Positions 21,780 through 31,261 of a stretch of DNA of 31,261 nucleotides are shown in pieces. This DNA is from Dimargaris cristalligena (taxonomy: Eukaryota; Kickxellomycota; Dimargaritomycetes; Dimargaritales; Dimargaritaceae): NCBI GenBank assembly GCA_027576995.1, contig JANBQC010000328.1, positions 1-31,261 of the forward strand. Direction: 5' to 3'. The notes beneath the pieces are model-generated. The model made no database searches. It was not told the origin of the DNA and was given only the letters and a program-made list of their open reading frames with translations. The position numbers and the translations under genes were made by a program. Position 1 is the first letter of the stretch, and each line of letters begins with the position of its first letter.

Positions 21780-23260
21780 TTAGTCCAAGGGCGTATACCG
21801 CGGATAACACCCCAACACCTGAACTTTATCCGCAAACTCTCGGAGGTTAGCAATCGCATGACGTACCGGGTCGTCGATATTTTCGGAGCCGTCCACATCC
21901 ACGTAAATGACGTATTCCCAGGGCGCCGATAAGCGGGAACGACGGGAAGAGCGACGGGAGGGCCGGGATTCCAGTTTACACACATTAATATCGCGCAAAG
22001 CAAAACACCCCAGTACTTTAAATAAGGAGCCCGAACGATTGGCTACCGTGATGGCCAGGGAGGTTTTGGGGTCCTGGTGGCGCTCGGGTTCGACGGGCTG
22101 GGGACTCACCAGGGCGTAGCGAGTGAGAGCTTGGTGGGACTGATCGGCTGGTCCTAAGGGGAAGGACGGGTGCGTGGGTGACCCCGAACCTGACCCAGTA
22201 GTTCCCACCCCCACCTCCGATCCTGTTCCTGTTCTATTGGCCCTGGAGTTCCGGGGGCCACTGCCACTCGAGGACGAAGTATCTAATACTTCCAAATGGT
22301 AGAGCCGGGCGGCCGAGGCACCCGCAATAGCCGCCCGATACGAGACGTCCACACTTGTGGGTCGGACCCCATGTTGCGTGTAGCTGGTCGTGGGTAACCG
22401 GGGTCCATCCACCAACCGCATGTGGTGTAACAGCGACAGCCGGTCATGTCGAGCCAGTTCCGCCACTCGCCGGGCCCCCGATGCCGTGCTAGCAGCCTGT
22501 ACGCATACGATATGGGGGCTCTGGGGAAGGCCCTGGGTAATGAACCGGTGGCACTGTTCGAGGACACTGGAGTGGCTGTGGATCTCACGAATATCAGCAA
22601 GCCGGGTGCCCGCGGGGGCGAGTAGGCAGTAGGGCTCGGAATAAATGAATTCGCCGGTCATGTAGAGTGGGGGGCGCGCGGAAATGAGGCGGTCCATGGT
22701 GGAGTGGATGGTCCCTGACTGGGTTGTTTCAATCGGTATCAGAAGGTGATCAATGCCATGGTCGTAAAGGGCTTGGAAAAGCTAAGGCGAGAAGGACGGA
22801 GGGGTATGTGGCAGTATGGGTAGGTTATAATTGGGCCTAATAGGGATGGTAAGAGGGGCCAAAGTCATCGCCTAATACGATATATTTTCTTATCATCGAT
22901 TAAGGGACACTGTATTAAGAATAGTAACGTTTAATTAAGAACCACCTATCGTAACTAAAATCTATATATGCTATTTGGCTTACTTGATCAATGGTCTCAA
23001 ATGGTACAATATCCAGCCCATGGCCCCCAAATGCGGGGCGTCCGTGGATCTGGTATAAACTCTGAATAGCCCCTTCAGTCAGGGCCCCGGGTATTCCCTA
23101 ATATTACATGGTCATGGCGTGGCAATAGGTAGAGGTCTTATACACAGTAAATATTTGCAACAGGTAACCGAATATAGTTGAATGAGGAGGTTCCACCACC
23201 GGCCTTCCCGAGAGGCACGCAACTTACCTGGAAACCAATGCGTACTTTCGCGGTGGCCAT
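21780..23260 (-). CDS. PHA2: Prephenate dehydratase with C-terminal ACT domain, three exons
   Basis: The enzyme converts prephenate to phenylpyruvate in phenylalanine synthesis, normally in the cytosol. Exons are 23260-23228 (11 codons, MATAKVRIGFQ), 23097-22984 and 22781-21780. The introns of 130 and 202 nt both begin GTAAG and end TTAG, both in phase 0, and the product is 382 residues. The dehydratase domain opens GFQGIPGALTEGAIQSLY, with LLIPIETTQSGTIHST where family members have PIENSxxGxV. The catalytic Thr-Arg-Phe appears as TRY (residues 269-271), a conservative change. A Ser/Gly/Thr-rich insert (about 216-262) precedes it. The ACT regulatory domain spans about 288-377, with the phenylalanine-site ESRP motif at 320-323, so feedback inhibition by phenylalanine is expected. 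The later ATG at 22697 is internal to the domain. Confidence 0.93.
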
Positions 23261-23333
23261 ACTCGGCAGAGCCTGCTAGAAGAAACTATGTCTGGGAACT
23301 TAAGGGAATGCGAATGCTGCTGAAGGAATTCGA

Positions 23334-23343
23334 CCTTATAAAT
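23334..23343 (-). promoter_or_regulatory. Candidate TATA box for PHA2
   Basis: On the minus strand TTTATAAGG lies about 75-80 bp upstream of the PHA2 ATG at 23260, a suitable spacing for a core promoter. Confidence 0.4.
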
Positions 23344-24228
23344 CGGATGGAATGAGTCGAATGTTGGTAACTGGTGGGCTCGGGGACGGGACTGAGATGT
23401 TTCGGCCAGTGGGAGTGAACGCCACCTGGGAATAAAATGCTAGGGAATTCCCGCCAACCCCCCCCGCGACGCACTCGTTAAGTTGGTCCGGTTTTCAGGG
23501 TCTCAACAGTACGCCCTCACCCACCACCAACATCAGTCACGCTACCTACCCGTCTTTCGACCACTGGCATATAACTCGGGATTAAATGAAGTATAAGGGT
23601 ATAATTGCTGTATAATGATTGCCCTCCCACCTCTGATGGGTATTGTAAAATATACGATATCCTCTTCCCTTTCCACTTTATAATATGCCTGCTGGACCCA
23701 TGTCACCACCAAGACACACACTCTTCGTGGGTACAATGGGGCCGCACGCCATGCACCCTATTTCTGCAGTTTATCGGGCGAGGGGATCAGGCGGGATTGG
23801 CTAGTTGACTGTCATTTCTTCTCGTTTGGCCCCTGAGTGAGTCCGTATTTATATATTGTAGAGTTTCAATTGATGCAAGTATGGTGTGAGTGGCGAGTGC
23901 TAATAGGGTAAGGGGGATACATATAGCCAGGGTAGTGCAAATTTAAAGGTTCGGACTCATTGTACTATGGGGAAACCGCAAAGCGAGCCAGCATCGGCAA
24001 GGGATAATAGACACTTGGCAATGGTGGATCTAGCTGCGGGAGGGGGGTGATGGGAAAGCATAAGGGGGATATGGGTGTAGTAATGATGCAATGAAAGGAA
24101 AATAACGAACGAAAGGGTGCGAAACTCCTGGAGGCAGTCGGCTACCACCGAGTCTACCCTCCTCCTCCTCCCGCCGTTCTATCGCATGCCTAACCCCCCT
24201 TACACACCTGTGCCTCGCGTACACCACT
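23344..24228. other. Spacer between PHA2 and ureG
   Basis: Both neighbours are on the minus strand, so this holds the upstream region of PHA2 and the 3' region of ureG. Short open frames on both strands lack recognisable motifs. No RNA gene was seen. Confidence 0.45.
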
Positions 24229-25089
24229 TTAATGATGAGTGGCTTCACGGTAGGCGGTCAGGATCTCCTTGACAATACCATCGACACCCTTGCCACCGCG
24301 GACGTGGGCGAAGATGGTCGGGCCGGACCCGCGCATTTTTCGGGCATCCCGATCCATGACGCCCAAATCGGCGCCGACCAACGGGGCCAAATCAATCTTA
24401 TTAATCACCAACAAGTCACTCTGGGTGATGCCCGGGCCGCCCTTGCGGGGAATTTTATCCCCACCGGCCACATCAATGACATAAATAATGTAATCGGCTA
24501 ATTCGCGACTGTAATTGGCGGCCAAATTATCCCCGCCGGATTCCACGAGAAGGAGCTCGCAGTGGTGTTTGGCCTGCAGAGTTTCGAGGGCATTGAGGTT
24601 GGCGGAAATGTCCTCGCGGATGGCGGCATGGGGACAACCCCCGGTTTCAATAGCGGCGATGCGGTCAGCGGGGAGGGCTTTATGGCGGATGAGGAATTCG
24701 GCGTCCTCCTGGGTGAAGATGTCATTGGTTACGCAGGCGATGTTGTGGGCGGGGGCGAGGGTCTGACAGAGCGCGAGCATGAGCGCGGTTTTGCCACTGC
24801 CGACGGGACCCCCGATACCCACGGTGAAGGCCCGTTCAGACCAGTCCCGCTGCTGGTACCGTGGCGGGTCGCGCTCATTGTACAAGCCTGGGTGGTCGAG
24901 AACGTCATGGGTGTGGCCGTGCTCAATGACTTGGTGATCGTGACTATGGCTATGACCGTGACTGTGGCCCGGGGAGGTGGCGGGCTGGTTGAGGGGGCTC
25001 TTGAGCGTAGCGAGGGAGGCGTGGGTGTCAAACCGGCAGGTGTCGCCGGAGACGCTGGGGGTGGTGGGCTTGGGACTGCCGAGGGTCAT
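24229..25089 (-). CDS. ureG: Urease accessory GTPase UreG
   Basis: UreG is a cytosolic SIMIBI-class GTPase that, with UreF/UreD(H), delivers nickel to apo-urease. The 286-residue intronless product has the P-loop GPVGSGKT (94-101), [13 protein letters not shown] (121-133), the metal-binding [13 protein letters not shown] (148-160, Cys-Pro-His), the Walker B-like ESGGDNLAA (183-191) and the G4 guanine motif NKIDL (230-234). A His-rich leader [21 protein letters not shown] (41-61, given as family-typical nickel-binding) precedes the domain, as in plant and fungal UreG. I chose the ATG at 25089 because it gives the usual length. The frame stays open 153 codons further upstream but without recognisable similarity. 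No other urease gene is in the window. The gene is divergent from YME2, sharing a 936-bp upstream region. Confidence 0.96.
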   Translation of the reverse strand: MTLGSPKPTTPSVSGDTCRFDTHASLATLKSPLNQPATSPGHSHGHSHSHDHQVIEHGHTHDVLDHPGLYNERDPPRYQQRDWSERAFTVGIGGPVGSGKTALMLALCQTLAPAHNIACVTNDIFTQEDAEFLIRHKALPADRIAAIETGGCPHAAIREDISANLNALETLQAKHHCELLLVESGGDNLAANYSRELADYIIYVIDVAGGDKIPRKGGPGITQSDLLVINKIDLAPLVGADLGVMDRDARKMRGSGPTIFAHVRGGKGVDGIVKEILTAYREATHH

Positions 25090-26025
25090 GGTCAAGCGTA
25101 GTGGAATATGGAGAGTCTGAGAGGAGTATTTTGAAGGTTGTAAGAGGAGCACACGCAGATAGTAGTAGGTTCCAGGGAAACAAAGTAATGGGGACGAGGA
25201 GGAGGAGGAGGGACGGCTAAAGCGGGGTCTAAATAGCTGGCTAATCAAGGCCGCTATCAGTGTGGTGGTGGAGGCTATCAAGTAATCAGAGTGTATCCAT
25301 ATATTGTATGATTGACTGATGTCGGTAGCGCTTCGTTTCGGATGTATTCCCACCGCAAGGGAGAGGGCATCACTCCTTGAAATCCCCCCTTCTTCTCCTT
25401 TCCCCTGATCAATCGATGAGCAATCTTTGAGTAGGCCAGTCCTTTCCCCAAAACCCGTTAAACGACTATTCCGGCAATACAAGGGGATTGCTTGAGTAGG
25501 GCCGTATTGGGCGGCCTCGTTTGATTCGAAGACAAACTGTATGGTCAATTAAGCATGGCCGTTCAAACAGCCGGATCTTAGGGGGCCCTAGGAAATATGT
25601 CTAATTCAGGGGCTTCTTAGTTTTCCCCTAGTATTATAAATATCAGCATTGGCAATCCAAGCAAATTGGCTGGCTACAGTAGTTTTGGGTCCAATTGGTG
25701 GTTGTTCCCAAGTATCCGGCAACAGATACGAAATCCCTGGGAAGTTACACCAGAAAAAGCCCTAGTTTAACCCCAGTCCTGGACCCAGTCAGTAGTGTAT
25801 GGCGTATGGTTTGTCCGATATAGTAGTGGCACATGCCCATATTATACTTATCTCGAGCAGTGTGGGTTCCGCCAAAGGACGGCCCTTAAGAACTTCCTAC
25901 AATACCCAAAAGCCTTTCCTTCGATCCATTTGCCATTTCAACCTCACATTTCATCTTTTGCTACGCCTCAGCCCTTCTCTAGTTTTGTATACTTTTCGGT
26001 TTGGTCCTCCCCCGCACTTACCCCC
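25090..26025. promoter_or_regulatory. Divergent upstream region of ureG and YME2
   Basis: The two genes start at 25089 (-) and 26026 (+). The minus strand here is open in the ureG frame to an ATG at 25548. The plus strand is open in the YME2 frame from 25795. Both extensions are rich in Ser, Pro and aromatic residues and carry no recognisable motif, so I treat them as leaders. TATTATAAATAT at 25632-25643 is a possible TATA element, but it is 380 bp from the YME2 start. The bases just before the YME2 ATG are pyrimidine-rich. Confidence 0.4.
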
Positions 26026-29014
26026 ATGACTATCGCCCGTTTGTGGGGCTCGTCCATACGGCGGCCTCCACTCCAGGGCCGCAGACTCCGCCCACTGGTA
26101 ATTCCCAAACGTTGGCTGACCGAAACCAAACCAGTGCCCTGGGACTCAACTCCGCCCACCACTGACCCAACCGCCCCGGACCTGTGCGTCTATTTCGACA
26201 ACATTTACCCCATCAAGTTCAACCGGTTCGATTTCCGAGGCTATCTCTTTATACGGTCCCACCAGGGGCTGGAAAAGCATATTAACCACTGCCTAGTACC
26301 CCAGAAGTTGCCACAGGGCCTAGTGGTTAAAGACGTTATCCCCCGGGTCAAGGAAGGCGGCGCCTTGGTCAAGCTGGCCTACCAGAATAGTGAGAGTGGT
26401 GACGGTAGTTCCCTTTCGCCATTAGACCAGGCCGAAGTGAGCCAGGTGTACGATAAGCTGGATCGCGATATTGAGCGCCATGTGGCCAACCGGGTCTCCC
26501 GGAATTGGTTCAATATCCAAAAAACCCGGGCCTTCCGGGTTCAGGGCCACCCGTTTACCGAGGATCTCATCAACTGGTACCCTTCACCCCGCCTGCGGGT
26601 CGAATTTCAGGGGCCGGATCCGACCATCGAAGCCCTTTACCGCACCTTCCGTCCCTTTGGCCGCATATTCGACATTACCATCCACCCTCCTGCGGTCAAG
26701 GACTCCCCCCGCTACGCCATCATCCAGTACACCCGCATTCGGTCCGCCGCGAGCGCCCGCAACTGTCTCCATGGCATTCCCTTGGGTGGCACCGATCTTA
26801 TCCTCTCCTACGAACGCATCATGCGTAAAAAATACATTTGGGACTGGCTAACCTCCCACCCCCGCCTTGTCCTTCCCCTCTTGGCCGGTGCGTTCATTGC
26901 CATTGTCTACGCCGTCTTCGACCCGGTGCGGGTGTTCTTCATCGAATGTAACCTATTACAACGGTTCCAGTGGGATAGTTACCCAATGCTGCGGTGGCTG
27001 AGTCGCCAGACCATCCACCGCATCTTTCACGCCCCCTCCGATGGCCTGGACGGCCGGCGACTGGCTACTTGGTCCGAACGGCAGCAGGATCGCCAGCGTT
27101 TGGAGAAATGGCTCCACGAAGTCCCCGAAACGTTCACCTTAGTCCAGGGCCCCCACGGCACGGGGAAGTCCGAGATTGTGCGCCAAGTCACCCGGGACCG
27201 ACCCTACCGACTGACCATCAACGCCAACGAAGTGGCCCGGGCCCGTAACGAGCGGGAAATGCTGGTTCTCTTGGCCAAACAGGTCGGCTACCGTCCCGTC
27301 TTCAGTTTCATGCAGAGTGTGACTAATTTAATGGATATGGCCATTGCCGCCACGACCGGCCAGAAAGCGGGCTTATCCGCCAGTGCCGAGGCCCAATTGG
27401 AAAAAGTGCTCGAGTGTGTTGCGGTAGCTATCCACAATGTTCGGGAAAATGTGGCGGAGGGACGGGCCGAGGAAAGGGCGGAAGCCCGGGCGCAGCCCGA
27501 TTCCGGACTAACTACCCTGTGGAAACGGGTGTTTGGCCCGGGTCACCCCAATGGGCCGTCCGTTGCGTTGCAAAGTAAAGGAAACAGTCCCACAGCGACC
27601 CCCGGTGGCGCTACCCCCGACAATGCGGAGGGGGCGACCAATGGGGCCCAAGCCACCGACCTAAGCGAGTCGGAAGACTCGTACATTTCTACCGATACGC
27701 CGTTGATTGTGATCACCGGGTACATGTGCCGCGACACGGACGAGCACCAGAAAGTGCTCTGGGAAATCCTGGCCAAATGGGCGGCCCTGCTCACCGAAAA
27801 CCAAGCGGCCCACGTTTTGTTCGTGTCCTCCAATGTGGCCGCGTCCAAAACCCTCAGTCGGGTATTGCCCCACAAGTCCCTCAACAACCTTGTTCTTGCG
27901 GACCCGTCCCCCGAAAGTGCCCTCGAGGTACTCAAGTACCAGCTAGATTTGGATGACGTTCCCCCGCCCACCGCTTCGGACCGGGACCACGCGGATTACC
28001 AAACCCTGGTCCGACAACTGGAGACCGCCGTGGTGTGTCTGGGCGGCCGACTCACTGACCTTGAACTCCTGGTCCGCAAAGTGAAAGGGGGCCAACCCAT
28101 CACGGAAGCGGTGGATGACATTGTGACGAAAACCGCGGCCGAAGTGCGTAAATTTGCTTTATCCGACCAGGACTCCGAGGATACCAATATGGCGGACGCG
28201 AAACGAAAGTGGAGCACCATTCAGTTTTGGACCGTTATGAAATCACTGGCTCAGAAACCGTCCCTTAACTATTATACCCTCTTGGCATCCCCGTTGTTTA
28301 TCGGGGACGAACAGGCGCTCTTGGCTATGGAATACGCCGGACTCATTAGTATTGTGCAAAACAACGGTAAGTCAAGCACATATTCCGGGAGCGCATGTGC
28401 TAAAAATGATCCAATCATCACGTGGGCAAACCCCACCCTATTATTCAGTATTTGGCCTCGCCAGGGGATACTAATTATTATTAATGGGAAATACCACCCT
28501 CGTTTATGTGTAATCTTACTATCCCCCACGAACAGGTCGACCCGCTGTCATCCGCCCGGCCCGTCCAGTACTTAGTACGGCCTTCAAATTCATCCAGGAG
28601 GATGGCGTATACGCCGCGGCTATGCAAATCCGTACCAACAAAGCCCTCATTGACCAGCATAACGTGGCCATTGGCAAATACGAAACCGAATTACAACGTC
28701 TCGAGGGTATCGCTGGTTTCAAAGGGATTCCCAGCCCCGCCTTCCTAACCAGCTCCGGAGGAGGCATGGGTAGCCGGCTATCTCCCTTAACGTCGACCTG
28801 GTCGGGGTATGTTCCCCGCGTCTTAAAACCCACCTGGTGGGTATCTTGGGTGATCCCAACTCACCACACTACGCTCGATCCCAATGCGACCGTTCCCGAT
28901 CAGCTCGGGGGGCGGATCGGTTGGCTAATGGGCAAATTAGAAAAGGCCCACCAATTGGCGGAAACCCTGGAAGCCGAGAATATTCAGCTACAAAAACTCA
29001 TTAATGCTTACTAG
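26026..29014 (+). CDS. YME2: Mitochondrial inner-membrane protein Yme2 (RNA12 family), two exons
   Basis: Exons are 26026-28366 and 28536-29014. The 169-nt intron begins GTAAGT and ends AACAG in phase 1, and the product is 939 residues. Yme2/RNA12 is an integral inner-membrane protein linked to mitochondrial DNA maintenance and nucleoid structure. The start MTIARLWGSSIRRPPLQGRR is an Arg-rich targeting presequence. DLCVYFDNIYPI begins the conserved region at about 52. An RRM-like domain lies at about 188-268 (LRVEFQG, YAIIQYTR). A transmembrane segment follows at about 280-300 (LVLPLLAGAFIAIVYAVF). A P-loop GPHGTGKS (375-382) opens the AAA-like RNA12 domain. PLIVITGYM later could be the Walker B strand, and the last exon ends in a coiled coil (KLEKAHQLAETLEAENIQLQ). 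The product is somewhat longer than yeast Yme2 because of a low-complexity Ala/Glu/Pro insert after residue 470. Confidence 0.94.
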
Positions 29015-29349
29015 ACCCACTCTCTACATGCATTTACGCCGTGAAGGGGGAGAGGGAGGTATCAATACTTAATTCTTATTCAGCTATGGCGACTAATCAA
29101 TAGTTGTTAATATCGGAAATACTAAAGTTATATACACATTGATTAAAGGGTGCAAAAATGTCGAAATTAGCTAGGGGTGGGTATGCGGTACTTCAAGGCA
29201 GTTGGTTATTATTCAATACTATAGTTGGTAGAGTATATTTTAAATGGTTAGGTTCAATGGATACAGCGTAATTTGACTAACTATCAAACCTAAATAGAAA
29301 TAACATATAATAACCTATGTGATGTGGTATATTTTTTTAGTCATCCCTC
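29015..29349. other. AT-rich 3' region of YME2
   Basis: I saw no gene. The sequence is AT-rich downstream of the stop, with no strong polyadenylation consensus recognised. Confidence 0.4.
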
Positions 29350-29547
29350 TTTGTTCCAAGTGGGAGCAGAGCAATAGGGTACTACCGACACCTGTGTGAC
29401 CGGTAGGATTCGGTGCGGTCCTACCGAGTGGAGGAGGATCAGGCCCGACATGGGGGATTCGTATGACCAAAACGCTCGATCCTAGGGGGCGGTCGGGCGG
29501 GTGTCGACATCTCTACAGGAATGAGGATGGTGCCTGGATGACCAAAA
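29350..29547. other. GC-rich island with inverted and direct repeats
   Basis: This stretch of about 200 bp is clearly more GC-rich than both flanks and has no long open frame. It contains an 8-bp perfect hairpin (29401-29426). GGATC at 29436 could pair with GATCC at 29478, and GCCCGAC at 29443 with GTCGGGC at 29492, in an interleaved order. The decamer ATGACCAAAA occurs at 29463 and at 29538. It could be a structured non-coding RNA gene or a transposon end. No known RNA family motif was recognised. Confidence 0.35.
29401..29426. repeat. Inverted repeat, 8-bp arms, 10-nt loop
   Basis: CGGTAGGA and TCCTACCG are exact reverse complements separated by ten bases. It is the strongest hairpin of the GC-rich island. 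Confidence 0.8.
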
Positions 29548-29661
29548 ATTAATCATTTAACGAGTAGAAATTTATTTTTAAAGGAATTCAAGTAAATCGA
29601 CAAAGCCGAATCAAAAATGGCATACACAAGGAACCATGGCTACTTTCGAATTTACCCTCGA

Positions 29662-30105
29662 TTATTTCTTCTCTAGAACTCTATACAGATGTCCATATTG
29701 AAATGTATGAATTCGAACACGGACCAGATGTACGTAATTCAACAATACCCGGGAGAGATACCTATGGGCGTAACTGGGTGATGCACTCGGACTCGAACTC
29801 GGACTTTGACTTAGGATTGCGTTTTGGAACATGCTCCACAGATTTGCGATGAACATCGACGGATTTAAATATAACAGACCGCATAAAATCGAAGATAAAT
29901 AAATCCTGAAGCACTCTTCATCATTGACGGCTTCTGCGACCGAACCAGCTATCTTTGTTGGGGCCGGCTTTCCACTTACGACTTCAAGAAGTAATGTACG
30001 ATTTCTTCGTCCGGGCCAATGGCAATACCGAAGTCGTAATAAGACGGAAAATTGCAGAAATACTCGCATCTGATTATATCGATAATGCCTAAGATTTCCC
30101 TATTC
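29662..30105 (-). pseudogene. Possible spliced gene or gene remnant
   Basis: A minus-strand frame from about 30105 reads REILGIIDIIRCEYFCNF and then YYDFGIAIGPDEEIVHYFLK. It stops at a TAA that overlaps a good donor (GTAAGT at 29979). Splicing to CTTCAG at 29906, a 74-nt intron, keeps the frame and leads into IYLSSILCGLLYLNPSMFI, a Ser/Pro stretch (SQSPSSSPSASPS) and a stop at 29662. The translation is protein-like and the phase agrees, but the first exon has no ATG and no family is recognised. A simple unspliced ORF (135 codons from 30069) overlaps in another frame over the first exon. It could be a remnant. Confidence 0.25.
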
Positions 30106-31120
30106 CTGTACTACGCAACTATACAGTACTACCAACTGCCATTTCAGCACCGAAGCAAGTGAAGTTATGCTAAGGGGTCCAGCCGTATGCCAAAATGTAT
30201 TAGGTAAACTTAATATATTTTATATGTAATAGTCAGCTGTTTACAAATATCTCTGGAGTTAACTATTAATACTACACTTGTTGTACCAAATGGTTAATGC
30301 TAATAGATCTTGGTTTTAAACCCAGTCAAAGCCGAGTTAAGTCTAATTGGACAATAGAATATTCCTCTTGGTAGCCTAGCGAAAAGAAAACTATTCTCCG
30401 GATACTTTCCAATCACTACAACTCCTTTAAGGCTCTTAGCAAAGCCGCAGGGTTCACCTTGGTACATTTCAGAGACCTTCTAGTATATTGTGCACCTTCG
30501 CGTACCATCAAGACCATTCCTAAACAATACCAAGGCGCGTTCCTTTTATAGGTATCCCCTCCACCCGGATTAAAAACCTCTGTCTCCGTGATACATTAAT
30601 CCACTATTTATTCATGTATGTACCAAAACCACTTTTACCCCTCAAGTTGACACCCTCCACCAAGGCACCGTTGCTATTAATGTGCCCCATTGCTGTCGCA
30701 GTAAATAGATCTCGGTTGCGACAACTCGCACAACAATATTAAATAGGACGCATACTACGCGGATCCTGGAGTAACGGTGGAGAGGTCGGTCATCGAAACA
30801 TTTCAGAATTGCAGACGTACATCCAGTTGCTTTAAACTGGACTCTCTGGATATGCTGCATATAGGGTGAGTATAGGAACAAACAATTCATTTCTTTTGAG
30901 ATTTCAGTAATATTTAGCCACAAAATATATTTGGTATGACAAAGCCATTGTGTCAGATGCATAGTAAACTAATTAGAAGTATCTCATCGATCATCTAGGT
31001 CTCGTTCAGTAATAGTTGCGGCATAATCTATACAAAGACATAAAGTGTTTATTAGGTGAATAAAAAATATAAAGAGAAATGTGAGAATTTATTATTTGGA
31101 GGATATGAGACTGTCGTCCC

Positions 31121-31140
31121 TCCTAATCCGTCCTAATCCA
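31121..31140. repeat. Tandem decamer TCCTAATCC(G/A)
   Basis: Two adjacent ten-base copies differ only in the last base. They lie next to a hairpin in the GC-rich right end, so they could be protein-binding sites of a promoter, which is inference. Confidence 0.6.
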
Positions 31141-31143
31141 ACC

Positions 31144-31163
31144 GATATGACCGCCGTCATATC
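31144..31163. repeat. Inverted repeat, 8-bp arms, 4-nt loop
   Basis: GATATGAC and GTCATATC are exact reverse complements around CGCC. It could be a dimeric transcription-factor site or a small hairpin. Confidence 0.8.
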
Positions 31164-31261
31164 AGGCCGTATAGCGCCATAGTATACCCCCCGGCCCTAA
31201 CCAGGCCGAACATCATTGATAGCCCTTAACCGGCCAGGCCCCCCGGAGTTCGCACTAATCA

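Larger units (their letters stand above)
30106..31261. other. Intergenic DNA to the right edge
   Basis: AT-rich until about 31110, with one minus-strand open frame (30962-30642) lacking motifs. The last 150 bp are GC-rich, with a tandem decamer and a perfect hairpin (listed separately). This may be the upstream region of a gene beyond the edge. Confidence 0.4.

Noticed and set aside
21780..22697. PHA2 as a single-exon 305-residue protein starting at 22697
   Set aside because: This start lies inside the dehydratase domain. Two upstream exons with good splice sites restore GFQGIPGA and PIETTQSG.
25795..26025. Extended N-terminus of YME2 from 25795
   Set aside because: The extra 77 residues have no similarity to the family, whereas the ATG at 26026 gives a typical Arg-rich mitochondrial presequence directly before the conserved region.

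Overview
The window is nuclear DNA from a fungus. YME2/RNA12 (a fungal mitochondrial protein), a fungal/plant-style UreG with a His-rich leader, a prephenate dehydratase and an APC1 orthologue sit beside genes with GT-AG introns of about 130-265 nt. Compact GC-rich genes are separated by long AT-rich spacers with decayed transposon coding. That would fit an early-diverging fungus, perhaps Zoopagomycota/Kickxellomycotina, but this placement is an inference from overall style and is uncertain.

Layout. 1-751: AT-rich, with a possible coding fragment at the left edge. 752-4755 (+): the central and C-terminal part of APC1, starting at an apparent 3' splice site. 4756-6718: spacer with a decayed Ty1/copia-like reverse transcriptase on the minus strand. 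6719-8066 (+): a two-exon gene for a secreted protein of unknown function. 8067-11125: AT-rich spacer, possibly with a second reverse transcriptase scrap. 11126-11740 (+): a small two-exon gene model interrupted by an in-frame TAA. 11741-15444: spacer with a non-LTR (LINE) reverse transcriptase relic. 15445-16773 (-): a two-exon gene for a His/Ser/Pro-rich protein of unknown function, followed upstream by a purine-rich 1.4 kb tract with a (GA)15 microsatellite. 18164-21779: no convincing gene. 21780-23260 (-): three-exon PHA2. 24229-25089 (-): ureG. 26026-29014 (+): two-exon YME2, divergent from ureG. 29015-31261: spacer with a GC-rich, hairpin-forming island and a weak spliced reading frame on the minus strand.

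The recognised genes belong to unrelated housekeeping processes: cell-cycle ubiquitination (APC1), phenylalanine synthesis (PHA2), nickel delivery to urease (UreG) and mitochondrial inner-membrane/nucleoid maintenance (YME2). There is no metabolic cluster. I did not find a convincing new multi-gene system. The points most worth a second look are the orphan secreted protein, the stop-split small gene, the missing APC1 N-terminus, the structured island near 29.4 kb and the two transposon relics.
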